The position numbers and the translations under genes are program-made. From Clostridiaceae bacterium Marseille-Q4145 (GTDB lineage: Bacteria > Bacillota > Clostridia > Lachnospirales > Lachnospiraceae): a stretch of DNA of 64,000 nt. The stretch spans positions 1,120,822 through 1,184,821 of the forward strand of contig JAGTTP010000001.1 of NCBI GenBank assembly GCA_018223365.1, in the 5' to 3' direction. Position 1 is the first letter of the stretch, and the number at the start of each line of letters is the position of its first letter. The notes beneath the pieces are model-generated. The model was not told the DNA's origin and made no database searches. It saw nothing but the letters and a program-made list of their open reading frames with translations. Of this stretch, positions 26,093 through 35,457 are shown one piece after another.

Positions 26093-28299
26093 TGGCGAAG
26101 GAACCGGAACTAAAACTCCGCGACAAGGTAGTCGTGCGGATGACACGGGAGGGCGCGGTTGAAGAAAACCTGACGGCTGGCACCGAGCAGCGCGTGTCAA
26201 AGCGGCTGGAAGATGCAGAGCTGGTCAAGCCCGCTGAGACAGCCGAGCCTTCCGAGGCACTTTCACCGGAGGAACAGGAAAAGGTGCAGATGCGCCGTCA
26301 GCAGCGTCAGTTTCAGGCGGAACACGCCGAGGATAACGACACACAGGCGCCCTCGGAAACGTCCGTCACAGAAGAGAAAAAGCCGGAAAATCCACCCCAG
26401 AATGCACCTGAACCGCTGCCTTCGTCAGAAACGCCGTTCAAGCCTCCTGTTTTGGAGCAGCACGGCGTTTCATCTCATACCGGCACAGTGATTGCCGAAA
26501 CAGTTGTCACGCACAAGCTGCGCAAGACCTCTGCGGTTGAAGCCATTGACGCGGATGCTGTTCTCTCCCAAGCGGCGGAAACTGCCTCCGCAAAGCCGGT
26601 CTCGGACGATGCTGCCCCGCCCACGAAGCGGATGCAGAAGCTCGAAAGAAAGTCTGAGAAGGCGCATGAGCGTCTGGACGCTGCCCGTGAGAAGCTGCCC
26701 ACGCATAAGGTTCTCAAGAAAGAGCGTGTCTTCGATGAAGAAACCGGCAAGGGCAAAACCCGCCTTCATTTTGAGGATGAGCTGAAAAAGCCCAAGGGCA
26801 AAGGCAAACTGCAATTTGAGGCAGATAAAACCGTCCGCAAGGTCGGTGACACCCTCGCTTCCGGCATTCATGGCAAAATCCATGAGGTCGAACAGGAAAA
26901 CTCGGCGGTTGAGGCGGCGCATAAGACGGAGATCGCCGCCGAGACCGTTGCTCGGCATTTCAGCCATCATCGGGAAAACAGCGTCAACAAGCCTTATGAG
27001 AAGGTCTCCAAACTGGAACACAAGGCGGATGTCGCTGATGCCAAGCTCCAATATGAGAGAAATCAGCAGGAGCATCCTGAGATGAAGAAGCAGAACATGA
27101 ACAAGCACTATCAGAAGCAGAGCATCAAGAAGGAATATGCCGCCGCTCGAAATGCCGGTTCTCAGACTGCCGGGACTGCCACAAAGAATACCGGCAGGAA
27201 GCTCGGTGAGAAGGCGTCCGACAAGATCAAGGAGTTCTTTGAGAAGAACAAGAAGGTCTTCATCTGGATCGGCGTCGGAATTGCCCTTCTCGTGTTGCTC
27301 GGTGCCGGAATCAGCTCGTGTTCGATGCTCACCTCTACCGGCTCGTCGGTTATCGCTTCCTCTTATCTCAGCGAGGATGACGCGATGCTCGGCGCGGAGG
27401 CGCAGTATTGCCAAATGGAGCAAGAGCTGCAACACTATCTCGACACCTACGAAAGCACTCACAACTACGATGAATACCACTTCGATCTGGACGATATTGA
27501 GCATGACCCCTATGTGCTGATCTCCATCCTCTCGGCTCTCCACGAGGGCGAGTTCACACTGGACGAGGTGCAGGGTACGCTCCAAATGCTGTTTGAAAAG
27601 CAGTACATCCTCACCGAAGAGGTCATCGTCGAAACCAGATACCGCACGGAGACCGACACATGGACGGATGCGGACGGCAACACGCACACGGAAACCTATC
27701 GCGTCCCGTATGACTACTACATTTGCAACGTGAAGCTCGAAAACTTCAATCTCTCCCATGTCCCGGTCTACATCATGTCACAGGAACAGCTTTCAATGTA
27801 CGCAACGTATATGTCGGTGCTGGGCAACCGTGAGGATCTGTTCGGTGACTCTCCCTATGTGGACAAGTACATCACAAATCCTCCCGCCGATTACGATGTC
27901 AACCCGGAATACCTGAACGACGAGAAGTTTGCAACACTGATTACCGAGGCGGAAAAGTATCTCGGTTATCCGTATGTGTGGGGCGGCTCCAATCCCGACA
28001 CGTCCTTTGACTGCTCCGGCTTCGTCAGCTACGTTCTCACGAACAGCGGTCTTGTGATGACCGGGCGGCTGGGCGCACAGGGGCTTTACAACGTCTGTAC
28101 GCCGGTTTCAAAGGCGAATGCACAGCCCGGTGATCTCATCTTCTTTGTCGGAACGTATGACACCCCCGGCGTGTCCCACGTCGGCATCTACGTCGGTGAT
28201 GGGGTCATGATCCACTGCGGCGACCCCATTCAGTACACGTCCATCAATTCTTCATACTGGCAGCAGCATTTCTACGCCTTCGGAAGACCCGCCTATTAA
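26092..28299 (+). CDS. Transfer-associated NlpC/P60 cell-wall hydrolase (CD1108 family)
   Basis: 735 residues. The first 380 or so are charged and low in complexity (cytoplasmic). A membrane segment VFIWIGVGIALLVLLGAGI lies near 390-410. The outside part ends in an NlpC/P60 domain with catalytic Cys in DCSGFVSYV (about 641) and His in GVSHVGIYVG (about 697). It fits the VirB1-like role of opening peptidoglycan for the T4SS. Gene start overlaps the previous stop by 1 nt (TAATG). Confidence 0.88.
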   Translation: MAKEPELKLRDKVVVRMTREGAVEENLTAGTEQRVSKRLEDAELVKPAETAEPSEALSPEEQEKVQMRRQQRQFQAEHAEDNDTQAPSETSVTEEKKPENPPQNAPEPLPSSETPFKPPVLEQHGVSSHTGTVIAETVVTHKLRKTSAVEAIDADAVLSQAAETASAKPVSDDAAPPTKRMQKLERKSEKAHERLDAAREKLPTHKVLKKERVFDEETGKGKTRLHFEDELKKPKGKGKLQFEADKTVRKVGDTLASGIHGKIHEVEQENSAVEAAHKTEIAAETVARHFSHHRENSVNKPYEKVSKLEHKADVADAKLQYERNQQEHPEMKKQNMNKHYQKQSIKKEYAAARNAGSQTAGTATKNTGRKLGEKASDKIKEFFEKNKKVFIWIGVGIALLVLLGAGISSCSMLTSTGSSVIASSYLSEDDAMLGAEAQYCQMEQELQHYLDTYESTHNYDEYHFDLDDIEHDPYVLISILSALHEGEFTLDEVQGTLQMLFEKQYILTEEVIVETRYRTETDTWTDADGNTHTETYRVPYDYYICNVKLENFNLSHVPVYIMSQEQLSMYATYMSVLGNREDLFGDSPYVDKYITNPPADYDVNPEYLNDEKFATLITEAEKYLGYPYVWGGSNPDTSFDCSGFVSYVLTNSGLVMTGRLGAQGLYNVCTPVSKANAQPGDLIFFVGTYDTPGVSHVGIYVGDGVMIHCGDPIQYTSINSSYWQQHFYAFGRPAY

Positions 28300-28315
28300 A
28301 AGAAAGGAGTTTTTC

Positions 28316-28552
28316 ATGAATCCCAAGTACCAGAAAGTCCTCTCCGACATTGAGAAGGCTGAAAAGAAGAAGTCCGAAATCGAAGGACAGCTCAAGGAGC
28401 TGTACGACAAGAAGACGGAGCTGGAAAACCTTGAAATCATCAACACTGTGCGCTCTATGGTGATGGACAAGGATCAGATCATGGCATTCCTGTCTTCCAT
28501 GAAGGGCGGCACCAAGCCCGCTGAAAATACGGAGGTAATCGACAATGCGTAA
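28316..28552 (+). CDS. DUF4315-family protein
   Basis: 78 residues, mostly a coiled coil (YQKVLSDIEKAEKKKSEIEGQLKELYDKKTELENLEI) followed by VRSMVMDKDQIMAFLSSM. This size and pattern match DUF4315, always found between the P60 hydrolase and a DUF4366 gene in this element class. AAAGGAG precedes the ATG; the end overlaps the next gene by 8 nt. Confidence 0.8.
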   Translation: MNPKYQKVLSDIEKAEKKKSEIEGQLKELYDKKTELENLEIINTVRSMVMDKDQIMAFLSSMKGGTKPAENTEVIDNA

Positions 28553-29324
28553 GAAGTTTCGTTTTCTGACCATCCTTGCGGTCTGCGTTATGGTTCTGTC
28601 CTGCTTCTCGGTGACTGCGTTTGCCTACGCCGATGATACCGAGCAGAACCTTCCCGTCTCGGAGGCAACTCAGCCCGAACAGCAGCCCGCAGTCACTCCA
28701 ACGCCGGAAAAGCCGAAGGGTGAGCCGATTGACGATGAGGGCAACGCCCACACCCGCGACTTGCTCTATGACAAGGCAACGAACAAGCAGTTCATCACCA
28801 TTCAGACGAAAAACGGCAACACCTTCTTCATTGTCATCGACTACGATGCGCCCGTCAACGAGGATGAGGAACAGTATCAGACGTACTTCCTGAACATGGT
28901 CGATGAGAGCGATCTGCTTGCGCTTTTGGATGAGGACACTGCGGCTGCGCTGACCACCTGTAACTGCAAAGAAAAATGCGCTGCCGGTCAGGTCAACACC
29001 GACTGCCCGGTCTGCAAGACCAACATGAGCGAATGCACCGGCACAGCCCCCGTTACGCCTGAGCCGGATAAGGATGCGGAAACCGATGTCCCCGCGCCCA
29101 AGCCCGAAAAGAAATCCAACATCGGCATGATCCTCGTCATCTTCGTTCTTGCTGGTGCTGCGGGTGCAGCTTATTACTACATCAAGTTCGTCAAGGGCAG
29201 AAAGCCCAAGGATGAAGATATGGACTTCTTTGATGATGAAGGCTACGAAGAAGAGCCGTACATCAACGAGGATGATGAGCCGCAGATTGCGGAGGATACT
29301 GAAACGGATGGTGATGCAGATTGA
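28545..29324 (+). CDS. DUF4366-family membrane protein (CD1107 family)
   Basis: 259 residues with a signal peptide (FLTILAVCVMVLSCFSVTAFAYA), an extracellular domain with a cluster of cysteines (CNCKEKC, CPVCKTNMSEC near 140-165), a membrane anchor near 198-220 (MILVIFVLAGAAGAAYYYI) and an acidic cytoplasmic tail. It is a regular partner of DUF4315 in Tn1549-type operons, with unknown biochemical role. It overlaps topB by 4 nt (TTGA). Confidence 0.8.
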   Translation: MRKKFRFLTILAVCVMVLSCFSVTAFAYADDTEQNLPVSEATQPEQQPAVTPTPEKPKGEPIDDEGNAHTRDLLYDKATNKQFITIQTKNGNTFFIVIDYDAPVNEDEEQYQTYFLNMVDESDLLALLDEDTAAALTTCNCKEKCAAGQVNTDCPVCKTNMSECTGTAPVTPEPDKDAETDVPAPKPEKKSNIGMILVIFVLAGAAGAAYYYIKFVKGRKPKDEDMDFFDDEGYEEEPYINEDDEPQIAEDTETDGDAD

Positions 29325-31390
29325 TCTTAGTCATTGCTGAAAAGCCCAGCGTTGCCCAGTCCATCGCAAAGGTTCTGGGTGCAACGTCCCGAAAGGACGG
29401 CTATATGGAGGGCGGCAATTACATCGTTTCGTGGTGCTTCGGTCATCTGGTGGAGCTGGCAGACGCCAGCTCCTATGATGAGCGGTATGCCAAGTGGCGG
29501 TATGACGATCTGCCCATTGTTCCGGAAAGCTGGATGTTTGAGGTCACGAAGGACAAAGCACAGCAGTTCAAGGTGCTGTCCGCTCTCATGAAGGACAAGC
29601 GCGTCACCGAGCTGGTCTGCGCAACCGATGCAGGACGCGAGGGTGAGCTGATCTTCCGGCTGGTCTACGACAAAGCCGGATGCACCAAGCCCTTCAAGCG
29701 TCTGTGGATCAGCTCATTGGAGGACTCCGCCATCCGCGAAGGCTTCAACCATCTCCGGGACGGCAAGGAATATGACCGCCTCTATGAAGCGGCACTCAGC
29801 CGCTCGAAGGCGGACTGGATTGTCGGCATCAACGGCACCCGCCTGTTCACCACGCTTTATCACAAAAAGCTGGTGGTCGGGCGCGTCCAGACGCCGACCC
29901 TTGCAATGCTGGTGGAGCGTGACGGGAAAATCTCCACGTTCCAAAAGGAGAAGTATTTCAACGTCCACGTCGGCAAGGGCGATCTGACCGCCGATCTGGA
30001 AAAGGTCAAAACCGAAGAGGAAGCAAAAGGAATTGCGGCGGCTTGCGAGAAAAAGCAAGCCGTCGTTTCTTCTCTCAAGCGGGAGACGAAAACCGTCAAT
30101 CCTCCGAAGCTCTACGATCTGACCACCTTGCAGCGCGAGGCTAACCGATACTACGGCTTCACCGCCCAGCAGACACTCGATCTCGTTCAGACGCTCTACG
30201 AAAAAAAGCTCCTGACCTATCCGCGCACGGACAGTCAGTTCATCACGGACGATATGGAGGACACCGCCCGTCAGATCATTTCTATTGTCTGCCGCCAGCT
30301 TCCGCTTTTCTCCGGCGTTTCGGTCACTCCGGACATTGCCCGCGTAACCGACAACAGCAAGGTCACAGATCACCATGCCATTCTCCCGACCGTTCAGCTT
30401 GAAAAGCAGGATGTTTTCGCGCTCCCTCAGTCGGAGCAGAAAATCCTCAATCTTGTCGGAATGCGCCTCCTGTGTGCGACCGGCAAGAAGCACACCTACG
30501 CAGAAACGCAGCTCTCGCTCTCCTGCGAGGGCTACGAGTTCAAAACCAAGGGCAAGACCGTCGTTCAAAACGGCTGGAAAGCCATTGAAGAGCTGTTCAA
30601 GGCTTCCCTCAAGGCGAAGGAAAAGGACGATCCCATGAAGTCCCTGCCCGAAGTCCATGAGGGCGATGCTCTGGATGGTGTATCTGCCAGCGTCACCGAA
30701 CACTTCACAACGCCTCCGAAGCAGTACACGGAAGACACGCTCCTGTCTGCAATGGAGACTGCCGGAAACGATCAGTTCGACGATGACACCGAGAAGAAAG
30801 GTCTCGGAACACCCGCGACCCGCGCCGGGATCATTGAAAAACTGGTGAAGTCCGGCTTTGCAGAGCGTAAAGGCAAATCCCTCATTCCCACGAAGGACGG
30901 CTGCAACCTTGTCTGTGTTCTGCCGGAACAGATCACCTCTCCCGCAATGACGGCGGAATGGGAAAACACGCTCATGGAGATTGAGCGCGGTAATGCGGAT
31001 GCAGACGCATTTCTCAGCGGCATTGTCCGGATGACCGGCGATCTCGTGAAAGCCTACCCGTTTCTCTCCGATGCCGAAGCCCAGCGTTTCGGCACGGGGA
31101 AAGAGGAAATCGGCAAATGCCCCCGCTGCGGCTCTCCGGTCTATGTCGGCAAGGGCAACTTCTACTGCTCGAACAAGGACTGCTCCTTCTGCCTGTGGGA
31201 AGACAACAAGTTCTTTTCCAGCAAGAAAAAGAAGCTGACCAAGAAGATCGCAAAGGAACTGCTGGATAAGGGCTGGTGCCGAGTGACCGGGCTTTACACG
31301 CCGAAGAAGCCTCAGCTCTATGATGCGGTGATCCGGCTGGATGACAGCGGCGGCAAATACGTCAGCTTCAAGATGGAGTTTGATCGATGA
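29321..31390 (+). CDS. topB: DNA topoisomerase III
   Basis: 689 residues from a TTG start (MILVIAEKPSVAQSIAKVLGA, the Toprim strand). Acidic Toprim residues are in DAGREGE near 103-109, the active Tyr is in LLTYPRTDSQF near 300, and a C-terminal four-Cys zinc ribbon CPRCGSPVYVGKGNFYCSNKDC lies near 600. This type IA enzyme unlinks single strands, probably during element transfer or replication. The TGA overlaps the next ATG (ATGA). Confidence 0.94.
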   Translation: MILVIAEKPSVAQSIAKVLGATSRKDGYMEGGNYIVSWCFGHLVELADASSYDERYAKWRYDDLPIVPESWMFEVTKDKAQQFKVLSALMKDKRVTELVCATDAGREGELIFRLVYDKAGCTKPFKRLWISSLEDSAIREGFNHLRDGKEYDRLYEAALSRSKADWIVGINGTRLFTTLYHKKLVVGRVQTPTLAMLVERDGKISTFQKEKYFNVHVGKGDLTADLEKVKTEEEAKGIAAACEKKQAVVSSLKRETKTVNPPKLYDLTTLQREANRYYGFTAQQTLDLVQTLYEKKLLTYPRTDSQFITDDMEDTARQIISIVCRQLPLFSGVSVTPDIARVTDNSKVTDHHAILPTVQLEKQDVFALPQSEQKILNLVGMRLLCATGKKHTYAETQLSLSCEGYEFKTKGKTVVQNGWKAIEELFKASLKAKEKDDPMKSLPEVHEGDALDGVSASVTEHFTTPPKQYTEDTLLSAMETAGNDQFDDDTEKKGLGTPATRAGIIEKLVKSGFAERKGKSLIPTKDGCNLVCVLPEQITSPAMTAEWENTLMEIERGNADADAFLSGIVRMTGDLVKAYPFLSDAEAQRFGTGKEEIGKCPRCGSPVYVGKGNFYCSNKDCSFCLWEDNKFFSSKKKKLTKKIAKELLDKGWCRVTGLYTPKKPQLYDAVIRLDDSGGKYVSFKMEFDR

Positions 31391-32145
31391 CCCGCCCAAA
31401 GTATGTTGCTTCATGCAGCGGAGGCAAAGACAGCGTAGCGACGCTCCTGCTGGCTGCACAGCACAATGAGCCGCTTGACGAGGCGGTTTTCAGTGAGGTC
31501 ATGTTCGACAAAGACACAAGCGGCGAAGTCCCGGAACACCGGGACTTCATTTATGACCGGCTCAAGCCCTTCTGCGAAAAGGAGCTGGGCATCAAGTTTA
31601 CCATTCTCCACGCGGACAAGACCTACGATGAGGTGTTCCATCATGTCATCACCCGCGGACCGCACAAGGGCGAGGTTCGCGGTTTTGCATGGGCCGGGAT
31701 GTGCGCGGTCAATCGGGATTGCAAAATCCCGCCAGTCCACAAGTACAATGCCGCGCTTTCTCCGGACACCGTGAGCTATGTCGGTATAGCAGAAGACGAA
31801 CCCAAACGACTTGCGCGTCTGGACGGTGTGAAGAAGGTCAGTCTGCTTGCCAAGTACGGCATGACAGAGGCGGACGCCTACAAGCTCTGTCAGGAATACG
31901 GACTGCTTTCCCCAATCTACGCTCACTGCCGAAGAAACGGCTGCTGGTTCTGTCCCAACGCCAGTGACTCGGAGCTGCTGCACATGGTCACAAAGCACCC
32001 GGATATGTTTGACCGGCTGATTGAATGGGAGAACGAGGATAACATCTTCCATCGTCGGATGACGCGCAGAGAAACCCCGTCTGAGGTAAAGGCTCGTTTA
32101 CTGAGCAAATCCCAGACGGGGGTTTCTTCGCCCAAAAGCAAATAA
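31387..32145 (+). CDS. PAPS-reductase-like ATP pyrophosphatase-fold protein
   Basis: 252 residues with the PP-loop SCSGGKDSVATLLLA at residues 9-23 and a C-terminal CxxC in RRNGCWFCPNASDSEL. The fold activates a substrate by adenylation; members on phages and elements are annotated as phosphoadenosine phosphosulfate reductase family, but true sulfate reduction is unlikely here. A nucleic-acid or tRNA modification role is possible. It is coupled to topB. A GC-rich hairpin overlaps its 3' end. Confidence 0.78.
   Translation: MTRPKYVASCSGGKDSVATLLLAAQHNEPLDEAVFSEVMFDKDTSGEVPEHRDFIYDRLKPFCEKELGIKFTILHADKTYDEVFHHVITRGPHKGEVRGFAWAGMCAVNRDCKIPPVHKYNAALSPDTVSYVGIAEDEPKRLARLDGVKKVSLLAKYGMTEADAYKLCQEYGLLSPIYAHCRRNGCWFCPNASDSELLHMVTKHPDMFDRLIEWENEDNIFHRRMTRRETPSEVKARLLSKSQTGVSSPKSK
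32071..32126 (+). terminator. GC-rich hairpin inside the 3' end of the ATPPase gene
   Basis: GAAACCCCGTCTG (32071-32083) and CAGACGGGGGTTTC (32113-32126) pair with one bulged G; GTAAA/TTTAC form a nested stem. There is no clear T-run, so it may be an mRNA-processing or attenuation element rather than a terminator. Confidence 0.45.
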
Positions 32146-32161
32146 GAAATGGAGGTTTGAG

Positions 32162-34021
32162 ATGGCTGAAAACAAAAATGCACAGCAAGTCCGCGAAATC
32201 ACGGACAAGCTGGAACAGGGCATCAAGGAGCTTTTTGAATCCGAGCGGTTCAAGGAATATCTCCGCACGATGTCCAAGTTCTACAACTATTCCTTCAACA
32301 ACACGCTGCTCATTGCGATGCAGAAGCCGGAGGCAACCTATGTTGCCGGTTATACCTCGTGGCAGCGTAACTTTGACCGTCAGGTCATGAAGGGCGAAAA
32401 GGGCATCAAGATTCTTGCACCCGCGCCGTACAAGGCACAGGAAGAGCGTGAGAAGATTGACCCCGTAACGCAGAAGCCGGTAATCGGCACGGACGGAAAG
32501 GCTGTCACGGAAACGGTTGAGGTCCTGCGTCCTGCCTTCAAGGTGGTGAGTGTCTTCGATGTTTCCCAGACGGACGGCAAGGAGCTTCCGGACATTGTTG
32601 TCGATGAGCTGAAAGGCACCGTCGAAAACTACGAGGCATTCTTCGATGCGCTCAAGCAGGAATCTCCCGTCCCCATTTCCTTTGAGGACATTCCGGGCGG
32701 CGCAAAGGGATTCTTCTCGCCGGTTGAAAGCCGCATTGCCATTCAGGAAAGCATGAGCGAAATCCAGACGGTCAAAACCGCCATTCACGAGATCGCTCAC
32801 GCAAAGCTCCACGCCGTCAAGCCGGATGAGAAAACCGCCCCCGAAGAAAAGAAGGATCGTCATACCAAGGAGGTTGAGGCAGAAAGCGTAGCCTACACTG
32901 TCTGTCAGCGGTACGGCATTGAAACCTCGGACTACTCCTTCGGCTACATCGCCGGTTGGTCTTCCGGCAAGGAAACCAAAGAACTGAAAAGCTCTCTGGA
33001 CACCATCCGCAAGACGGCGGCTGAAATGATCGAGGGCATTGACGCCAAGCTCAAGGTGCTGCTGGCAGAGAAAGCGCAGTCCGCCGAGCAGGAAGTCGCT
33101 CCGGAGGAAAAATCGGAAGTCCCCATTTACCGCGAGACTGCGAATTACGCCTATGAAGCCGGTGAGATGGAGCCATATCGTGCTTCTCTTGCCGCAAACG
33201 TGGAATGCCGCAGTGCGATTGAAGCAGCGATCAGCTCCAACTACGGAGATAACCGGCTGGATGCGGATGCTGCCGTGAAAAGTGTCCTTGAGCAGTTCTC
33301 TCCGGAGCGTGTCCGGTATGTCCTCGCAAACACGATTCAGCAGAAAGACTTTGACGGGCGCATTCCGCAGCCCCTCAAGGAATGGGCGAAGACCGTTGAT
33401 GTCTGCCCGGAGAATGCCTCCCGCTTCCTTGTGGATAAACCCAATCCCGGACTGACGGCACTTTTCGTGGATGCGTTCCGTCAGCAGACCGAACCCCAGA
33501 AGGAAACTGTTTCTGAGAAAACAGGGGAAAGAGACCCGGAGGTCGTTGCATGGGAGAACGATGAGATTACCTCTATTGAGGTAAAAACCGTGGAGGTCAA
33601 GTCTCCCGTTGCCCCCATGCCGGAGGAAGCACCGAAGACCCACCGACTGACTGCCGAAGAGAAGGAGATCAAAGCCGCCGTCATGGACACACTCAAGGGG
33701 CAGATTGCCTATAACAATGACGGAATGCGGGCGTCCTATCGCGCCTCTAACCATTCCTTCAATCTGCTGGCACGGAACGGCGTCAGGATCGAGGGCAACA
33801 CGGTCACGCAGAACGGTGAGCCGCTGTTCAAAATCCATCGCCGTCATGCGGCGCGGAAAACGCAGGGCTGCTACCGTGAGCTGATGCCGACGCTGGAATA
33901 TGTCAGGCAGGAGCAGAAGCAGGAAAAGCCCTCTATCCGCGATCAGCTCAGGACTGCCGCAAAACAGCAGCCGGAGAAGAAGTCTCCGGTCAAATCCAAA
34001 ACGCACGACATGGAGTTGTGA
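32162..34021 (+). CDS. ArdC-like antirestriction protein with zinc-peptidase motif
   Basis: 619 residues. The N-terminal 100 (YNYSFNNTLLIAMQKPEATYVAGYTSWQRNF) match the ArdC single-stranded-DNA-binding domain. A metallopeptidase motif HEIAHAKLH lies near 209-217. A middle helical domain (NYGDNRLDADAAVKSVLEQFS) resembles large polyvalent protein modules. The tail PSIRDQL...HDMEL is shared with other element proteins. Plasmid ArdC can travel to the recipient and protect incoming DNA; the same is inferred here. Confidence 0.8.
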   Translation: MAENKNAQQVREITDKLEQGIKELFESERFKEYLRTMSKFYNYSFNNTLLIAMQKPEATYVAGYTSWQRNFDRQVMKGEKGIKILAPAPYKAQEEREKIDPVTQKPVIGTDGKAVTETVEVLRPAFKVVSVFDVSQTDGKELPDIVVDELKGTVENYEAFFDALKQESPVPISFEDIPGGAKGFFSPVESRIAIQESMSEIQTVKTAIHEIAHAKLHAVKPDEKTAPEEKKDRHTKEVEAESVAYTVCQRYGIETSDYSFGYIAGWSSGKETKELKSSLDTIRKTAAEMIEGIDAKLKVLLAEKAQSAEQEVAPEEKSEVPIYRETANYAYEAGEMEPYRASLAANVECRSAIEAAISSNYGDNRLDADAAVKSVLEQFSPERVRYVLANTIQQKDFDGRIPQPLKEWAKTVDVCPENASRFLVDKPNPGLTALFVDAFRQQTEPQKETVSEKTGERDPEVVAWENDEITSIEVKTVEVKSPVAPMPEEAPKTHRLTAEEKEIKAAVMDTLKGQIAYNNDGMRASYRASNHSFNLLARNGVRIEGNTVTQNGEPLFKIHRRHAARKTQGCYRELMPTLEYVRQEQKQEKPSIRDQLRTAAKQQPEKKSPVKSKTHDMEL

Positions 34022-34033
34022 GAAAGGAGACGC

Positions 34034-35227
34034 ATGAAGAAATACACAGACGTTGACATCGTTGCGGAGCTGCAGAAGCTCGTGGACAGTCATGTAGACA
34101 GCTACAAGGAAGACTTCGACATCGACAAGCGTATCATCCGCCGCGCTGCCGAAAGCCGGAATCCCGAAGACAAAACGCTGATGTGGTTCTGCCGTCCGCA
34201 TGGAACGCACTGTCTCAATGAAAATCAGGTCTTTATTCAGGGAACGCGAGATCACAACACCTTCCGTTTTTATGCGGAGCAGACCTACGACGAGTGCGTT
34301 GCCCGCGTCATTATCCCGAAAACCGTCAAGCACGGCAAGGTCTTCGGAGATGTCTTTGAGATCAACTACCGGGAACAGGCGGCAAATGTGGCGCAGAACT
34401 CGGTTGCGCCGGATCATGACCGGCTGACCTTCGCAGATGGCTTTGTGCTGGATGCGCCCTGCCGCAGCAGTTTCGATGCAGCAATGGCTCTGGTCGGTGA
34501 GCATGGCGGCGTCAGAACCCACCAGACGCTCCCGAAGGACGCGGATGCTCTGGCGGAAGTGCTGTCCAAGCAGAAAAGCCGCCGTGACAGACTGCCGGAT
34601 GCAGAAAGGACAGAGGTGCTTTCGCCTCTGCCCATCTCTGAACTCCGCAAGTACGAAGCGGTCAAAAAGGCGCATCCCGACGCGCTGGTCTGCTTTGCCC
34701 AGAACGGCTATTTTGAGCTGTACGGCAAGGACGCGGAAAAAGCCGCGCCGCTTCTCGGTACAAAGATCCTTGAAAAGAAGGTGCGCGGTAAGCCCTCCAT
34801 GCCGGTTACTGGTTTCCGTGAAAGCGCATGGGTAGCCGGTTCTCACAAGCTCTGGAAGTCCGGCGCAGATGTCTTTCTCAGCAAGGACGGCGAGACCTTC
34901 AAGGAACTCAAAGCCGCAGATTACATTCCTGTCGGCGCGACGCTGAATGTGGATGGGATCAAGTGCAGAATCGACGCGGTTGATTTTGCAGCTGATAAAG
35001 TCCGGCTGACGAACATTGAGGACAAGAACCGCCCCATTCGCTTTTCTGAGAGCATCCAGTATGTCCGCGCCTATGTGGAGGATGCCGGAACTGCCATCTA
35101 CGACACCATCCCGACGAAGCCCGCTGCCCGTGAATCCATCCGCGACAAGCTGAAATCCGCGCAGAAAGCCCAGCCGCCTCACACACCGAAGCCGCAGAAA
35201 TCAAAAGGAAAGGATATGGAACTTTGA
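34034..35227 (+). CDS. Element protein with a MutS-I-like segment
   Basis: 397 residues. The central segment KAHPDALVCFAQNGYFELYGKDAEKAAPLLGTKI resembles the first domain of MutS proteins, which contacts mismatched DNA, but no MutS ATPase is present. The N-terminal 190 residues are unassigned. The C-terminus has ESIRDKLKSAQ and ends KGKDMEL, the tail shared with PcfB, the ArdC-like and the ArdA-fusion proteins. AAAGGAG precedes the ATG. A role protecting or handling transferred DNA is a guess from neighbours. Confidence 0.6.
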   Translation: MKKYTDVDIVAELQKLVDSHVDSYKEDFDIDKRIIRRAAESRNPEDKTLMWFCRPHGTHCLNENQVFIQGTRDHNTFRFYAEQTYDECVARVIIPKTVKHGKVFGDVFEINYREQAANVAQNSVAPDHDRLTFADGFVLDAPCRSSFDAAMALVGEHGGVRTHQTLPKDADALAEVLSKQKSRRDRLPDAERTEVLSPLPISELRKYEAVKKAHPDALVCFAQNGYFELYGKDAEKAAPLLGTKILEKKVRGKPSMPVTGFRESAWVAGSHKLWKSGADVFLSKDGETFKELKAADYIPVGATLNVDGIKCRIDAVDFAADKVRLTNIEDKNRPIRFSESIQYVRAYVEDAGTAIYDTIPTKPAARESIRDKLKSAQKAQPPHTPKPQKSKGKDMEL

Positions 35228-35228
35228 T

Positions 35229-35444
35229 ATGAAAAACTTTACCGTGGAAGAAATCAACCTGATGTGCTGCTTCAACACGTCCAGCCGAAAGCGGCTGATT
35301 GACGATATGAAGAGCGTCACCCTGAACGACATGGACGGTGAGATCGCAGAGCTGATGTACAAAACCGTCAGGAAGCTCGAAGCCATGACCGACGCGGAGT
35401 TTAAGGAACTGTATATCATGCCGGACGGCATGGTGGATGACTGA
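35229..35444 (+). CDS. Transposon-transfer-assisting (TTRAP-like) small protein
   Basis: 71 residues: MKNFTVEEINLMCCFNTSSRKRLIDDM and a second helical part ending KLEAMTDAEFKEL, as in the small transposon-transfer-assisting family found in clostridial elements. Starts 1 nt after the previous stop. Molecular function unknown. Confidence 0.7.
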   Translation: MKNFTVEEINLMCCFNTSSRKRLIDDMKSVTLNDMDGEIAELMYKTVRKLEAMTDAEFKELYIMPDGMVDD

Positions 35445-35457
35445 AAGGAGGATGCCT

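Noticed and set aside
31988..35182. 1064-residue minus-strand open frame
   Set aside because: It is antisense to the ArdC-like and MutS-I-like genes, has no recognisable domains, and its length follows from their GC-rich codon use.
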